A stretch of DNA of 64,000 nucleotides, taken from assembly GCA_965214995.1 (NCBI GenBank), contig CBDCCT010000002.1, positions 1,302,001 through 1,366,000 of the forward strand. Direction: 5' to 3'. The DNA comes from CBDCCT01 sp965214995. GTDB lineage: Bacteria; Deinococcota; Deinococci; Deinococcales; Trueperaceae. Below the pieces are notes generated by a model. It was not told the DNA's origin. It worked only from the letters and a program-made list of their open reading frames with translations, and searched no databases. Position 1 is the first letter of the stretch. Each line of letters starts with the position of its first letter. Below, piece after piece: positions 16,430 to 25,170 of the stretch. A program made the position numbers and the translations under genes.

Positions 16430-16540
16430 CAGAGCGGTTTGCATGAAAACCGAGGGTGCCTAAGCGCAAGAACGTCTCCTAAATTACGTTACACACGGTA
16501 GTTCTTAAACTGCGTCTCCCCTAAATGGAATGCCTCCTAC
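16430..16540 (-). repeat. Dispersed ~110-bp repeat, copy 2
   Basis: On the minus strand this copy runs from GGCATTCCATTTAGGGGAG to GCAAACCGCTC. Over its last 50 bp it is about 90% identical to copy 3 at 38195-38300 (shared block GAGACGTTCTTGCGCTTA), and the rest aligns along the full length. It lies between glpX and the mazE-like gene. Confidence 0.75.
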
Positions 16541-16579
16541 TGTTAGTAGCAAGAAAGTGACTACCTTTAGTGGTAAAAT
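16537..16579 (+). promoter_or_regulatory. Promoter/operator of the mazEF-like pair
   Basis: The dyad CTACTGTTAGTAG (16537-16549) and a second imperfect one, ACTACctttAGTGGT (16560-16574), precede TAAAAT at 16574-16579. The ATG follows after 6 nt. Two phased operators fit autoregulation by a ribbon-helix-helix antitoxin. Confidence 0.6.
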
Positions 16580-16585
16580 AACGCT

Positions 16586-16834
16586 ATGAAACCGAACCAG
16601 AAGATAAGCATTAGCCTTTCTCAAGACCTCCTCCAGTACGCCGAGACCTACCGCAAGACGCACGGCTTGTCCAGCCGCAGCGAGGTCGTCGCGCTGGCCG
16701 TTAAAGCGTTGCGTGAGCGTGAACTTGCGGATGGGTATAAAGCGCTCGCGGAAGCGTACCGCCGTCGGCCCGATCCTCTTGTTGAGGTGGGTATCGAGGA
16801 CGGGCTCGAGCCCAGCACCGAAGAAAATTGGTAG
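16586..16834 (+). CDS. Ribbon-helix-helix antitoxin (MazE/CopG-like)
   Basis: An 82-residue antitoxin. The N-terminal ribbon KISISLSQDLLQYAETY followed by the helix SRSEVVALAVKALRE is a MetJ/Arc/CopG-type DNA-binding fold, and the acidic C-terminal tail (EVGIEDGLEPSTEENW) would bind the toxin. It overlaps the toxin gene by 7 nt, so expression is coupled. The leaderless start and two upstream dyads indicate autoregulation. Confidence 0.85.
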   Translation: MKPNQKISISLSQDLLQYAETYRKTHGLSSRSEVVALAVKALRERELADGYKALAEAYRRRPDPLVEVGIEDGLEPSTEENW

Positions 16835-17169
16835 CGCTCAGGCGCAGCGACATCGCGCTGGTTGATTTCGCCCCTGCGCGTCAAGCGGAAGCGAATTACA
16901 CGCGGCCCGCCGTTGTCGTGACCAACAATCAGGCCAACGCGTTCTCACCAGTTGTCACCGTGGTCCCTCTTACCAGCAACGTTGAAAGCGTCTACCCCAT
17001 GCAACTCTTTTTGCCAAGCAACTTAACAGGGCTGGACCGGGACAGCAAAGCGCAGGTTGAACTCATCCGGCACGTTAGCTTAGGGCGCGTGCTAAAGGTT
17101 CTGGGGCAGGTGCCTGAACGCTTGATGAATGAACTCGACGGGCGTCTCCGCGAGCACTTGGCCTTGTGA
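16828..17169 (+). CDS. mazF: MazF/PemK-type endoribonuclease toxin
   Basis: A 113-residue mRNA interferase. It has the R-x-D-I-x-L-V-D-F-x-P-A start, the conserved RPAVVVTNNQAN segment, the VVTVVPLTSN core and the QVELIRHVSLGRV segment of the MazF/PemK fold. The start is TTG at 16828, inside the antitoxin's last codons. All expected blocks are intact, so it is probably functional. Confidence 0.9.
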   Translation: MVALRRSDIALVDFAPARQAEANYTRPAVVVTNNQANAFSPVVTVVPLTSNVESVYPMQLFLPSNLTGLDRDSKAQVELIRHVSLGRVLKVLGQVPERLMNELDGRLREHLAL

Positions 17170-17204
17170 TTTGACTCAGCGCTCTATCTGGACGCGTTAA
17201 ACAT

Positions 17205-17855
17205 TTACGCAGGCGGGTCCGTTTTACTCTGGTGCCGCGCCTCCATCTCCCCCACCACCTCCCCCAGCCCGACCCCGCATTCGCGCAACATGACCATAAG
17301 GTGAAACATCAGGTCTGCCGCCTCGCTTACTAACTCATCGTTCTTACCCTCGAGCGCCGCCACAATGCTCTCCCCCGCCTCCTCGACCACCTTTTGCGCC
17401 ACGCGGCCCAACCCCTTGCGGTGGAGCGAGGCGACGTAAGAGCCCTCGGGTAAATCTTTCAGGCGCTGGTTGATGACGTGCTCGAGCCCCGCCAGCGCGC
17501 CCAACGCGGGGGGTGAAACTTCCTCACCCCCCCCATTACCCATTGTCCGGTAGAAGCAAGAGCGCGCCCCGGTGTGGCAGGCGGGGCCGGTCTGACGCAC
17601 GCGGTAGAGCAGCGCGTCCGCGTCGCAGTCCACGCGCACCTCGGCGACTTCTTGGGTGTGACCGCTGGACGCGCCCTTGCGCCAGAGTTTGTTTCGTGAG
17701 CGGCTCCAGTAGTGAGCCTGGCGGGTCTCCAGCGTTTTGTCCAGCGCCTCCTGGTTGGCGTAGGCGAGCATCAGAACCTCGCCGCTTTCTGTGTCTTGAG
17801 CAATAACGGGAACGAGACCATGTTTATCAAAGTTCGGGGTGGGTAGCGCGTCCAT
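17205..17855 (-). CDS. hisI: Bifunctional phosphoribosyl-AMP cyclohydrolase / phosphoribosyl-ATP pyrophosphatase
   Basis: A 216-residue fused HisIE enzyme for steps 2 and 3 of histidine synthesis. The N-terminal HisI domain (to about residue 105) carries the metal-binding CDADALL and CHTGARSCF motifs. The C-terminal HisE domain (from about residue 120) carries VAQKVVEEAGE, ELVSEAADLMFHLMV and the expected acidic residues. A Gly/Pro-rich linker joins them. No other his gene is near. The promoter is leaderless, TAGACT followed by 6 nt and ATG. Confidence 0.93.
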   Translation of the reverse strand: MDALPTPNFDKHGLVPVIAQDTESGEVLMLAYANQEALDKTLETRQAHYWSRSRNKLWRKGASSGHTQEVAEVRVDCDADALLYRVRQTGPACHTGARSCFYRTMGNGGGEEVSPPALGALAGLEHVINQRLKDLPEGSYVASLHRKGLGRVAQKVVEEAGESIVAALEGKNDELVSEAADLMFHLMVMLRECGVGLGEVVGEMEARHQSKTDPPA

Positions 17856-17861
17856 AGAGCC

Positions 17862-17867
17862 AGTCTA
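17862..17867 (-). promoter_or_regulatory. -10 box TAGACT of hisIE, leaderless layout
   Basis: On the minus strand TAGACT is followed by 6 nt and the ATG at 17855. Confidence 0.6.
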
Positions 17868-18284
17868 ACGCCGGGTGAGGGAGTTTGAGGATGGGAGAGA
17901 TGCGCTCGAGCATACTCTAACTGAGCAGGAAGGCCTAAAACGCGCTTAGCCTCCTCTCCTGAGCTGACGATTTAGAGCAAGGGCTACATGCCGCACCCAC
18001 AGTCAGCACCCGGTAAACCTTTGAACGCCCCGAATGCGTAGCCGCCGCATAAGCTCTTTGATGCTAACTAAAAGTTCGTGTGCAGGCGTGAATTTTCGGC
18101 CTTTGCTTTTTCACCGCGCTCGCCCTTGCCTCCCAAGCAAACGCACGAACGATTGGACAGAAAGCCCGAATTTTGTACTCAGTCCAATATGAGCGTTCAA
18201 TTTTGGCGTATACTCCCTTTAATGTACTCTGTTATCCGTCACGTTCATTAGCCGCCACATTCACCACATTCAAAGGAGGCCATC
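17868..18284. other. Intergenic region upstream of acyl-CoA dehydrogenase gene
   Basis: No gene seen. It holds an inverted repeat ATTGGAC (18152-18158) and GTCCAAT (18182-18188), 23 nt apart, and TATACT/TACTCT hexamers between 18210 and 18230 that may form the promoter of the downstream gene. The dyad could bind a fatty-acid-responsive repressor, but that is speculation. Confidence 0.4.
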
Positions 18285-20045
18285 ATGGCAGTAGCGGACC
18301 GCAGCACCACCGGCATCACCCCCAAGAAGGGCGGGAGTTTTCTCATCGAACGCCACGCCGCCAAGGACGTGCTCATCCCCGAGGCGTTCGACGACGAACT
18401 GAAGATGATGGGGGGCACCGCCGAGCGGTTTGTGGAGCGTGAAATAGCGCCAGTGTTGGAGGAGCTCGAGGCCCTCTCCTACGACCTCTCGGTCCAAAAG
18501 ATGCATAAGGCGGGGGAGTTGGGGCTTTTGGCTGTAGACGTACCCGAGGCCTACGGCGGCCTAGACGCCTCCAAGGCGGCCTCGATGTTGGTGACCGAAA
18601 AGCTTTCGGGCGCGGGCTCGTTCAACGTGACCTTCAACGCGCATACGGGCATCGGCACCTTGCCGCTCGTTTACTTCGGCACCGACGCGCAAAAAGGAAA
18701 ATACCTCCCCGAACTCGCTTCTGGCGAGATGATAGCGGCCTACTGCCTCACCGAACCCGGCTCGGGCTCAGACTCTCGCGCCGCCAAGACCAAGGCGGTT
18801 TTGAACGAGGCGGGCACGCACTACGTCCTGAACGGCACCAAGATGTGGATTTCCAACGCGGGCTTCGCGGACCTTTTTACCGTGTTCGCGCAGATTGACG
18901 GGGACAAATTCAGCGCCTTTCTGGTCGAGCGGGACACGCCGGGCTTAAGTTTCGGAGCCGAAGAGAAAAAAATGGGCATCAAGGGCTCCTCGACGCGGCA
19001 GGTGGTGCTTTCTGACGTGTCCGTACCCAAGGAGAACCTTTTGGGCGAGATTGGCCGGGGCCACATCATCGCCTTTCAGATTCTTAATGTTGGCCGCTTA
19101 AAGCTTGCGGCGGGGGCCATCGGGGGCTGCAAAGAGATGGTGCATCTCGCCGCCGCGCACGCGACCGAGCGCGAGCAGTTCGGGCAACCTATCGCTAACT
19201 TCGGCCTCATCCAGGAGAAAGTCGGACGCATGTCCGCCGACACCTACGCATTGGAAAGCGCCGTCTACCGGATGACGGGCGCGCTGGACGAGAGATTAGT
19301 AGGTAAGGAAGAGGCGGAGCGGCTCGAGGCCATCGACGAGTACGTGGTGGAATATTCATTCATCAAGGTGGCCGGGTCGGAAATCCTGGGCAGCACCATC
19401 GACGAGACCTTGCAAATCTACGGCGGCATCGGCTTTAGCGCGGACTACCCCGTCGAGCTCGCCTACCGCAACGCGCGCATCAACCGGATTTTCGAGGGCA
19501 CGAACGAAATCAACCGGCTGCTGACCACGGGACAGCTTTTGAAAAGGGCGATGAAGGGCAGTCTCGATCTAATGAGCGCCGCGCAAGGGGCGCTCAAGGG
19601 GGAGCCTGTGACGGACCTTGACGCGCCGGACGAGCTTAAAAAAGCTTATCTGGCAGTAGAGAATGTAAAGCGCGCGACACTGCTCGTGGCGGGTCTGGGT
19701 GCGATGGGGTATGCGCAGGAGCTCGAGAAGGAGCAAGAGGTCATGGCCCGCGTTGCCGACATGGTCGCGGCGGCTTATCTTGCCGAGTCCGCGCTCCTGC
19801 GCGCCGAGCGGCTGCTGGGCACGCCCAAGGGCGAGCGGGCGGCGCGGCTCTCTCGGCTCTATACCTTTGAGGCGGTGGACCGCGCCCGCGGTTACGCCAC
19901 CGAGGCGCTGCGCCGCATCCCCAACGGACGCTCCATGCTGGGCAAGTTGAACGCCTACCTGAGCGAACACGGCGAAGACCTTATCGGGATGCGCCGCGAG
20001 GCGGCGGGGGACGCGTTTGAAGCGAACGGGTATCCTTTGGCATAG
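18285..20045 (+). CDS. Acyl-CoA dehydrogenase with C-terminal extension
   Basis: A 586-residue flavoenzyme for the first step of fatty-acid beta-oxidation. The FAD/substrate motif YCLTEPGSGSDS is near residue 147 and the catalytic Glu lies in IFEGTNEINRLL near residue 405. About 170 extra C-terminal residues form a helical domain as in long-chain (VLCAD-like) or FadE-type enzymes of Bacillus. The start has a strong AAAGGAGG. No beta-oxidation partners are adjacent, but acyl-CoA synthetase and a second dehydrogenase are at 40.9-44.2 kb. Confidence 0.92.
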   Translation: MAVADRSTTGITPKKGGSFLIERHAAKDVLIPEAFDDELKMMGGTAERFVEREIAPVLEELEALSYDLSVQKMHKAGELGLLAVDVPEAYGGLDASKAASMLVTEKLSGAGSFNVTFNAHTGIGTLPLVYFGTDAQKGKYLPELASGEMIAAYCLTEPGSGSDSRAAKTKAVLNEAGTHYVLNGTKMWISNAGFADLFTVFAQIDGDKFSAFLVERDTPGLSFGAEEKKMGIKGSSTRQVVLSDVSVPKENLLGEIGRGHIIAFQILNVGRLKLAAGAIGGCKEMVHLAAAHATEREQFGQPIANFGLIQEKVGRMSADTYALESAVYRMTGALDERLVGKEEAERLEAIDEYVVEYSFIKVAGSEILGSTIDETLQIYGGIGFSADYPVELAYRNARINRIFEGTNEINRLLTTGQLLKRAMKGSLDLMSAAQGALKGEPVTDLDAPDELKKAYLAVENVKRATLLVAGLGAMGYAQELEKEQEVMARVADMVAAAYLAESALLRAERLLGTPKGERAARLSRLYTFEAVDRARGYATEALRRIPNGRSMLGKLNAYLSEHGEDLIGMRREAAGDAFEANGYPLA

Positions 20046-20179
20046 GAAGCCATCAAGAAACAAAATAAGCAGGAATAGTGAGAAGCGGGGCGCGGCGGCG
20101 CTCCGCTTCTGCGTGCGTTTTTTGGGTTTACACGGAGCCGCGAACGTGCAGCGACCTGAGGGTGTAAACTAAGCGCACG

Positions 20180-20881
20180 ATGCCTGTGATTACCTTTGTT
20201 CTAGCGCTGGGCATGGCCGCGGCGCACCTTTTGGCGCGGCGTCTGCGCTTCTTGTCGGTCACGCCCCGGAGCCGCTGGCTCTCGGCGGCGAGCGGCGTGT
20301 CGGTCGCCTACGTGTTCGTCCACATCCTGCCCGACTTGGCGGAGCACCAGACGGCGCTGGCAGAGGTCGCCCCGCTGGGTTTTGTAGAGCACCACGTTTA
20401 CCTGGTCGCGCTCGTGGGCTTAGCCGCTTTTTACGGGCTCGAGCGCCTCATCAAGCGTGACGACGAGGACGGCAAGCGCAACCCCGGCGTGTTCTGGCTC
20501 CACATCGGCTCGTTTACGGTATACAACACGCTAATAGGTTACCTGCTCGTCCACCGCGAGTCGCCGGGTTTGGAGCCGCTTTTTTACTTTTTCATCGCGC
20601 TGACGCTGCACTTTTTGGTCAACGACATCGGCCTGCGCCACGACCACAAGGCACTCTACGACCACTGGGGCCGCTGGATTCTCTCCGCCGCCGTGCTTTT
20701 GGGCTGGCTCGTGGGCGTCTTAACCGAGATAGACGAGGCGGCGCTGGCGGTGCTTTTCGCCTTTTTGGCGGGCGGAGTCATTCTCAACGTGCTCAAAGAA
20801 GAACTGCCCGAGGAGCGACAGAGCCGCTTTTCGGCCTTCTTGTTGGGCACAGCCGGGTACACGGTTTTGCTGCTTTTGTAG
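20180..20881 (+). CDS. ZIP-like integral membrane protein
   Basis: A 233-residue polytopic membrane protein with about seven or eight hydrophobic helices. The segments SGVSVAYVFVHILPDL, FFIALTLHFLVND and LAGGVILNVLKEELPEER resemble ZIP-type divalent-metal permeases, with His and Glu in the positions where ZIP proteins bind metal. Transport of Zn2+ or Fe2+ is possible but the classic HxxxE pair is incomplete. A TAAACT hexamer ends 8 nt before the ATG. The stop codon falls inside the first unit of a tandem repeat. Confidence 0.7.
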   Translation: MPVITFVLALGMAAAHLLARRLRFLSVTPRSRWLSAASGVSVAYVFVHILPDLAEHQTALAEVAPLGFVEHHVYLVALVGLAAFYGLERLIKRDDEDGKRNPGVFWLHIGSFTVYNTLIGYLLVHRESPGLEPLFYFFIALTLHFLVNDIGLRHDHKALYDHWGRWILSAAVLLGWLVGVLTEIDEAALAVLFAFLAGGVILNVLKEELPEERQSRFSAFLLGTAGYTVLLLL

Positions 20882-20940
20882 GGGGTAACATCCCGTTTTG
20901 TAGGGGGTTAGCATCCCGTTTTGTAGGGGGTAGCATCCCG
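20874..20940. repeat. 22-23-bp tandem repeat, three units
   Basis: Three head-to-tail copies of TTTTGTAGGGGGTAGCATCC followed by CG lie at 20874-20895, 20896-20918 and 20919-20940. The first unit supplies the stop codon of the ZIP-like gene. The AGCATCCCGTTT part is the same as the left end of the dispersed ~110-bp repeat. Confidence 0.85.
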
Positions 20941-21102
20941 TTTGAGAAGATATGATTTGCACGTCATCGTCTAGAAATTGTCTAGAAAACAGTTTAAAAG
21001 ATGTTACCTGCGTTGAGTTCAAGGGTATTTCACGCTCAAGCCTTTACGCACCGTTTCGGGGCTAAAGCGTTAGCCCTTGGGACGCCTGGGCTTGTCGCTG
21101 GG

Positions 21103-21130
21103 TTGTCCTTCACGCATGAAGGAGTATACT
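21103..21130 (+). promoter_or_regulatory. Promoter of DUF1328 gene
   Basis: TTGTCC (21103-21108), a 16-nt spacer and TATACT (21125-21130). The spacer contains the palindrome CCTTCACGCATGAAGG, a possible operator. Confidence 0.6.
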
Positions 21131-21171
21131 GGACGGCGTAGCAAAAACGCTTAAGTCTCGAGGGGGATTTT

Positions 21172-21351
21172 ATGGGAATTTTAGAACTCGCCATCATCGC
21201 CGTGGTCATCGCCGTTATCGCCGGGGCGCTGGGCTTTTCGGGCGTGGCCGCGGGCGCGGCCGCGGCGGCGCGGTGGCTTTTCGGCATCTTCTTGGTGCTC
21301 GCCATCATCTTTTTCGTCCTGCTAATATTCGGCGTCACCACCATCTTTTAG
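21172..21351 (+). CDS. DUF1328 small membrane protein (YtjA family)
   Basis: A 59-residue protein that is almost wholly hydrophobic. Two transmembrane helices flank a glycine/alanine-rich turn: residues about 4-20 (LELAIIAVVIAVIAGAL) and 34-58 (RWLFGIFLVLAIIFFVLL and beyond). This matches the small YtjA/DUF1328 family often linked to envelope stress. A GAGGGGG lies 5 nt before the ATG. It is followed 43 nt later by a general-stress-like protein gene, probably in one operon. Confidence 0.82.
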   Translation: MGILELAIIAVVIAVIAGALGFSGVAAGAAAAARWLFGIFLVLAIIFFVLLIFGVTTIF

Positions 21352-21394
21352 ACTTCGTTTTTGAGCGCTGCTCTGAGTTGAGAAAGGAGACGTC

Positions 21395-21733
21395 ATGGAA
21401 ACGGTCGTCGGCATTTTTGACAATCAGCTGGACGCCGAAAAGGCGGTCAACGAGCTTGACACGCTCAACCTACCTGCGGACAGCATCCGCGTCTTGCGGC
21501 GCGGCGACGCGGACGGAGGCGGGCTTTTCTCGAGCTTCACCAACGCCTTTAGCAGCGGCAACGACCCCGTCAGCAACGAACTCACCCGGATGGGCTTGTC
21601 GCGCGAGGAGGCCGAATTCTACGACAAAGAACTTCACGATGAGGGCGTGCTCGTGGCGGCGCGGGTGTCCGAGGACGACCACGCGCGGGTGATGAGCGTT
21701 ATGCGCGAGGCCAACGGGGTGACGCGCACTTAG
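21395..21733 (+). CDS. General stress protein 17M-like domain protein
   Basis: A 112-residue cytosolic protein beginning METVVGIFDNQLDAEKAVNEL, typical of the YflT/GSP17M-like family, whose members are induced by stress but lack a defined activity. A glycine/serine-rich loop near residues 45-55 separates two alpha/beta halves; the second contains a LSREEAEFYDKELHDEGVLVAA strand-helix unit. A strong GAAAGGAG supports the start. Co-location with DUF1328 suggests a small envelope or stress operon. Confidence 0.78.
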   Translation: METVVGIFDNQLDAEKAVNELDTLNLPADSIRVLRRGDADGGGLFSSFTNAFSSGNDPVSNELTRMGLSREEAEFYDKELHDEGVLVAARVSEDDHARVMSVMREANGVTRT

Positions 21734-21799
21734 GCTCGAGCTTTACACGGCGAGTAGAACTTGAAGGTGAGAGAAGAGACACCCTTTCGGATTTTCTCT

Positions 21800-22315
21800 C
21801 TATTCCTCCTTGCTAAACCCCGGCTCCTCCTGGGGCGAGAGCACCGAGGCGGCGGTGGAGGCGAGCACGCCCAAGATGATATAGCCCGTAAAAGACTCCA
21901 TCGCCGCCAAAATCCGCCCGATGCCGACGGGATAAAAGTCGCCGTAGCCGAGCGTGGTAAAGGTGACGACGGAGTAGTAGATACAGGTCGAAAAAACGTG
22001 GATGGTCGGCGAGCCCTCGGTGGTGTTGTCGATGATGCCCAGCTTTTGGTACATCGCGGCGAAGGCCAAGACGAGCAGCGAGAGGTTGAAAAGGGCCAGG
22101 AGGCCTTCGCGCAAAAAGTGCTCGGTACCGCCAAGAATAGCGCGCACCCTTGAAATGAGCAGCCACACGAAAGCCATCACGAACACCGCGCCAAAGGCCA
22201 CGATGCTGATCGACTGCGAGATGCCGTCGGGCAGGATACGCGACAGGCTCACCCATAGACCGCCGAAAAAAAGAAAAAGCAAAAAAACACCCGAGGCAGC
22301 GAGCGTTTGTTTCAT
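21800..22315 (-). CDS. Potassium channel with pore loop
   Basis: A 171-residue ion channel subunit. Four hydrophobic helices can be seen, with the pore helix and selectivity filter TTLGYGD between the third and fourth, near residues 125-131, as in voltage-independent bacterial K+ channels. No regulatory RCK/TrkA_N domain follows. The start at 22315 is preceded by GGAGGG; an upstream in-frame ATG at 22357 is less likely. Divergent from the RND exporter gene. Confidence 0.88.
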   Translation of the reverse strand: MKQTLAASGVFLLFLFFGGLWVSLSRILPDGISQSISIVAFGAVFVMAFVWLLISRVRAILGGTEHFLREGLLALFNLSLLVLAFAAMYQKLGIIDNTTEGSPTIHVFSTCIYYSVVTFTTLGYGDFYPVGIGRILAAMESFTGYIILGVLASTAASVLSPQEEPGFSKEE

Positions 22316-22587
22316 CCGTCCCTCCTCTGGGCCGCTCGAGCGGCCATAAAGTTTCAACGCGCCCCGTCCTGAGCGCCTGACTCGTCCCCCAACCGCTTTC
22401 CCGGACGGCGCGCTTACGACCGCACAGTATCACCCGCCCGCCCTCGTCGCGGTGATTTTTGGGGCAAAAACAAGCGTAAAACGTGCGCCGCACGCCGCGC
22501 ACACCTTTCAGCGTGCGCTTAGACTAAAGGAATGACAAACCTCGAGCCGAACCTTTATATAACCGCGACGCGCCACGTGCGAGACGT

Positions 22588-24975
22588 GTGAACGGCCTCG
22601 AGTCCCCCGTGCGCGCCCTCATGGGAAGCGCCGCGCGCCGTCCCAAACTCACGCTGCTTTGGCTCCTCGCCGTCACACTGTTTTTGGGTGCAGGGCTCTT
22701 TCGGCTCGAGTTCCGCACCAACCTCATCGACTGGCTGCCCTACGACAACGCCAACGTGCGGGCCTTTGAAGGGGTGGTCGAGCGCGTGGGCGGCGTGACC
22801 AATCAGGAGCTGGTGTGGCTCGAGCTCGACCCCGCCAAGGCCGATGCGGCGGGCGTCACGCACATAACCGACGAGGCGGCCGTCCGGGCGCAGGCGGAAT
22901 TCGCCGCGTTCGTGCGTGAGCGCGTGCCCGAGGTGCGCGCCGTGTTCGGGCTGCCGCAGTGGCTGGCGCTCGCCAACTACGTGTCGTCAGAAGACCCCAC
23001 CGGAGATGTCACGGCGCTAAGGCTGCCGGAGGACTCCGCGACCTTCCGGGTGCTCTGGAGCGCGCTCTGGAACACGCAAAGAGACCTCTTGGAGGCCACG
23101 CTCTCCCGCGACGGCGCGGCCACGCTTCTCGGCTTTACCGTGGAGGGCGAGCCCCTGTCGAACGCCTCGCGCGATCTGGGCGTAAAACTCGTCGAGGCGG
23201 TTGACGCGTACAAAACCTGGGACGGCAAGCGCTACGACCTCTTCCGAGAAGATTTAATGACGCCCCTCGGGCTCGCCTCAGGGCTGGCGCGGGTGGATGA
23301 AACGCTCTCACGCGAAAGCCGCGTGCTGGTGCCCTTGGCGGGGCTGCTCGTCGTGGTGCTTCTTTTCTTCGCCTTTCGCTCCTTACAAACCGTGGGGGTC
23401 GCGGTCGCCTGTCTCGTTTTGGGATTGGTGTGGACGTACGGCCTCATGGGTCTCGTGGGCGTCGGGCTCAACATCGTCACGGTGGCGCTCGTGCCCCTCC
23501 TGCTGGGGAGCGGCATCGACTACGCGATTCATTTGCTCAACGCGTACGGGGCGGAGGGGGCGCTCGAGGCTCCTCCGGGCGCGCCTCCTGACGCCGACGC
23601 TCCCGCCGACACGCCTCTTCACGCCGTGGCCTCCCGCACGGGCGTGGCGCTCGTTCTTACTTCGCTGATTACAGTCGCCGGGCTCCTGTCGCTCCTCCTG
23701 TCGGGCATCCCCGGCATGGTGCAGCTCGGCCTTTTCGCCGCCTTTGGGATGACGGCCTCCACGCTCCTCGTGCTGACGCTGCCGCCCGCGTTTTATGCGT
23801 TGTGGGGCGGGAGAAAAAGCGTCCCTTACGCGCCCTCGAGCCCCATGCGTCGCCTCATGCTGGGCGTGGCGCGCTTCCGAACCCCCGCGGCGCTCCTCGT
23901 CGTCGGCCTCACCGTCGCCGCGCTCCTCATGCAGGGCCGCACCGTCTACCAGCTAGACGTTATCCAGGGCAACTTTCCCCCGTCCGACCCGGTCGCCAAG
24001 GCCGTCGCGCGGGCGGGCGAGAGGACGGGGGGCGCGTTTCCGGAGTTCGTCATCATAGAGGGCGATTTGACCGACCCCGCGCTGCTCGCCTATACAAGCG
24101 CGCTCGAGACCCAGCTTCAAGAGACGCTGGGCGAGGGGACGGAGGTGGTGAGCCTGAACCGCATCTTGGGCTCTTACGAAGTGCTCAAAGACGGTGTAGC
24201 CCCCGCCGTGCGGCGTTTTCTCTTAGCTGGCGGCGACTTAAGCCGGGCGGCCCCGGACACGCGGGAGGAGATAAGAGGCGCGCTCACCACGATGCACTCG
24301 AGCCCCGCCTGGTCGCCTTTAGTGAACGTCATGACGAGCGCCGACCTAAACTTGTCGGTCCTCATCGTCAGGCCGCCGGAGTCCACAAGCTCGCTCGAGG
24401 CGGCGGAAACGCTTTATGAGCAGCTTGGCGAGGTGCTCGAGGCGACGCGTTCCGCACAACCCGAGGGCGTGACGACGCACTTTCTGGGCTACCGGACCAT
24501 CACCTACGTGTTTATCCAGTCGAGCTTGTTCTGGATGCGCGTCCTTTTCGCCGTGTCGCTCGCGGTGGCCGCCGTGCTCCTGTTCGTCTTCACCCGGAGC
24601 GTGCGCGCGGTCCTCACCGTCGCCCTCGTCATGGTCGTAACAGGCGTGTGGTGGCTGGGTCTTTTGCCGCTGTTTAACATCTACATCTCCGTGTTTCTAA
24701 TTTTTCCGGTTGTGTTCATCGTCAGCATCGGCTCGGACTACGCGGTGCATCTCGTGTGGGGCGTTCAAAAAACGGGGGACGCGGCGGGCGTCTACGGCGC
24801 GACCGGCAAGGCCGTACTTTTTTCGGCGCTCACCAGCTCGAGCGTCTTCTTTCTTTTTGCCACAATGTACTTGGTGAGCGTGACGCAGGTGATGCTGTCG
24901 GTGGGGCTGGCGGTGGTGGCGACGTTTGTGGGGGCGGTGCTGTTGGTGCCGTTGTTGATGGGCTCGAGGCAGTAG
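22588..24975 (+). CDS. RND-superfamily exporter (MMPL type)
   Basis: A 795-residue membrane transporter of the RND/MMPL superfamily, which exports hydrophobic substrates, hopanoids or lipids using the proton gradient. The two-fold symmetric layout is clear: an N-terminal helix, a periplasmic domain, a bundle of helices with GSGIDYAIHLLNAYG, then a second periplasmic domain and a second bundle with SIGSDYAVHLVWG. These two G-x-D-Y-A motifs are the proton-relay helices. The start is GTG at 22588 without a clear ribosome binding site; an internal ATG at 22621 is an alternative. The substrate is unknown. Confidence 0.85.
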   Translation: MNGLESPVRALMGSAARRPKLTLLWLLAVTLFLGAGLFRLEFRTNLIDWLPYDNANVRAFEGVVERVGGVTNQELVWLELDPAKADAAGVTHITDEAAVRAQAEFAAFVRERVPEVRAVFGLPQWLALANYVSSEDPTGDVTALRLPEDSATFRVLWSALWNTQRDLLEATLSRDGAATLLGFTVEGEPLSNASRDLGVKLVEAVDAYKTWDGKRYDLFREDLMTPLGLASGLARVDETLSRESRVLVPLAGLLVVVLLFFAFRSLQTVGVAVACLVLGLVWTYGLMGLVGVGLNIVTVALVPLLLGSGIDYAIHLLNAYGAEGALEAPPGAPPDADAPADTPLHAVASRTGVALVLTSLITVAGLLSLLLSGIPGMVQLGLFAAFGMTASTLLVLTLPPAFYALWGGRKSVPYAPSSPMRRLMLGVARFRTPAALLVVGLTVAALLMQGRTVYQLDVIQGNFPPSDPVAKAVARAGERTGGAFPEFVIIEGDLTDPALLAYTSALETQLQETLGEGTEVVSLNRILGSYEVLKDGVAPAVRRFLLAGGDLSRAAPDTREEIRGALTTMHSSPAWSPLVNVMTSADLNLSVLIVRPPESTSSLEAAETLYEQLGEVLEATRSAQPEGVTTHFLGYRTITYVFIQSSLFWMRVLFAVSLAVAAVLLFVFTRSVRAVLTVALVMVVTGVWWLGLLPLFNIYISVFLIFPVVFIVSIGSDYAVHLVWGVQKTGDAAGVYGATGKAVLFSALTSSSVFFLFATMYLVSVTQVMLSVGLAVVATFVGAVLLVPLLMGSRQ

Positions 24976-25134
24976 TGGCCGAACGCGACGCTGTTTACTT
25001 AGACAAGGACGCCAAGGCGCTCCAGCGGGAGATGTTCGGTTTGCTCAAGACGTACCTGCAAAAGTGGGGGCGTAGCCTTACATCATGCAATTGGGGATGG
25101 CGCGGCCCGAGGAGGTTTAAGTTCAAGATGCACG

Positions 25135-25164
25135 TTGACACAACCCCTATATTGGTTGTATAAC
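25135..25164 (+). promoter_or_regulatory. Promoter of PadR-type gene with operator dyad
   Basis: TTGACA (25135-25140), 18-nt spacer, TATAAC (25159-25164), then 6 nt to the ATG. The spacer is spanned by ACAACC-N8-GGTTGT (25140-25159), a perfect dyad between the two boxes, ideal for self-repression. Confidence 0.75.
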
Positions 25165-25170
25165 TAGGGT

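Noticed and set aside
24756..25163. 135-residue frame overlapping the end of the RND exporter gene
   Set aside because: Mostly a shadow of the exporter gene. The last part (about 24976-25110) reads somewhat protein-like, but has no start signal of its own and no family I recognise.
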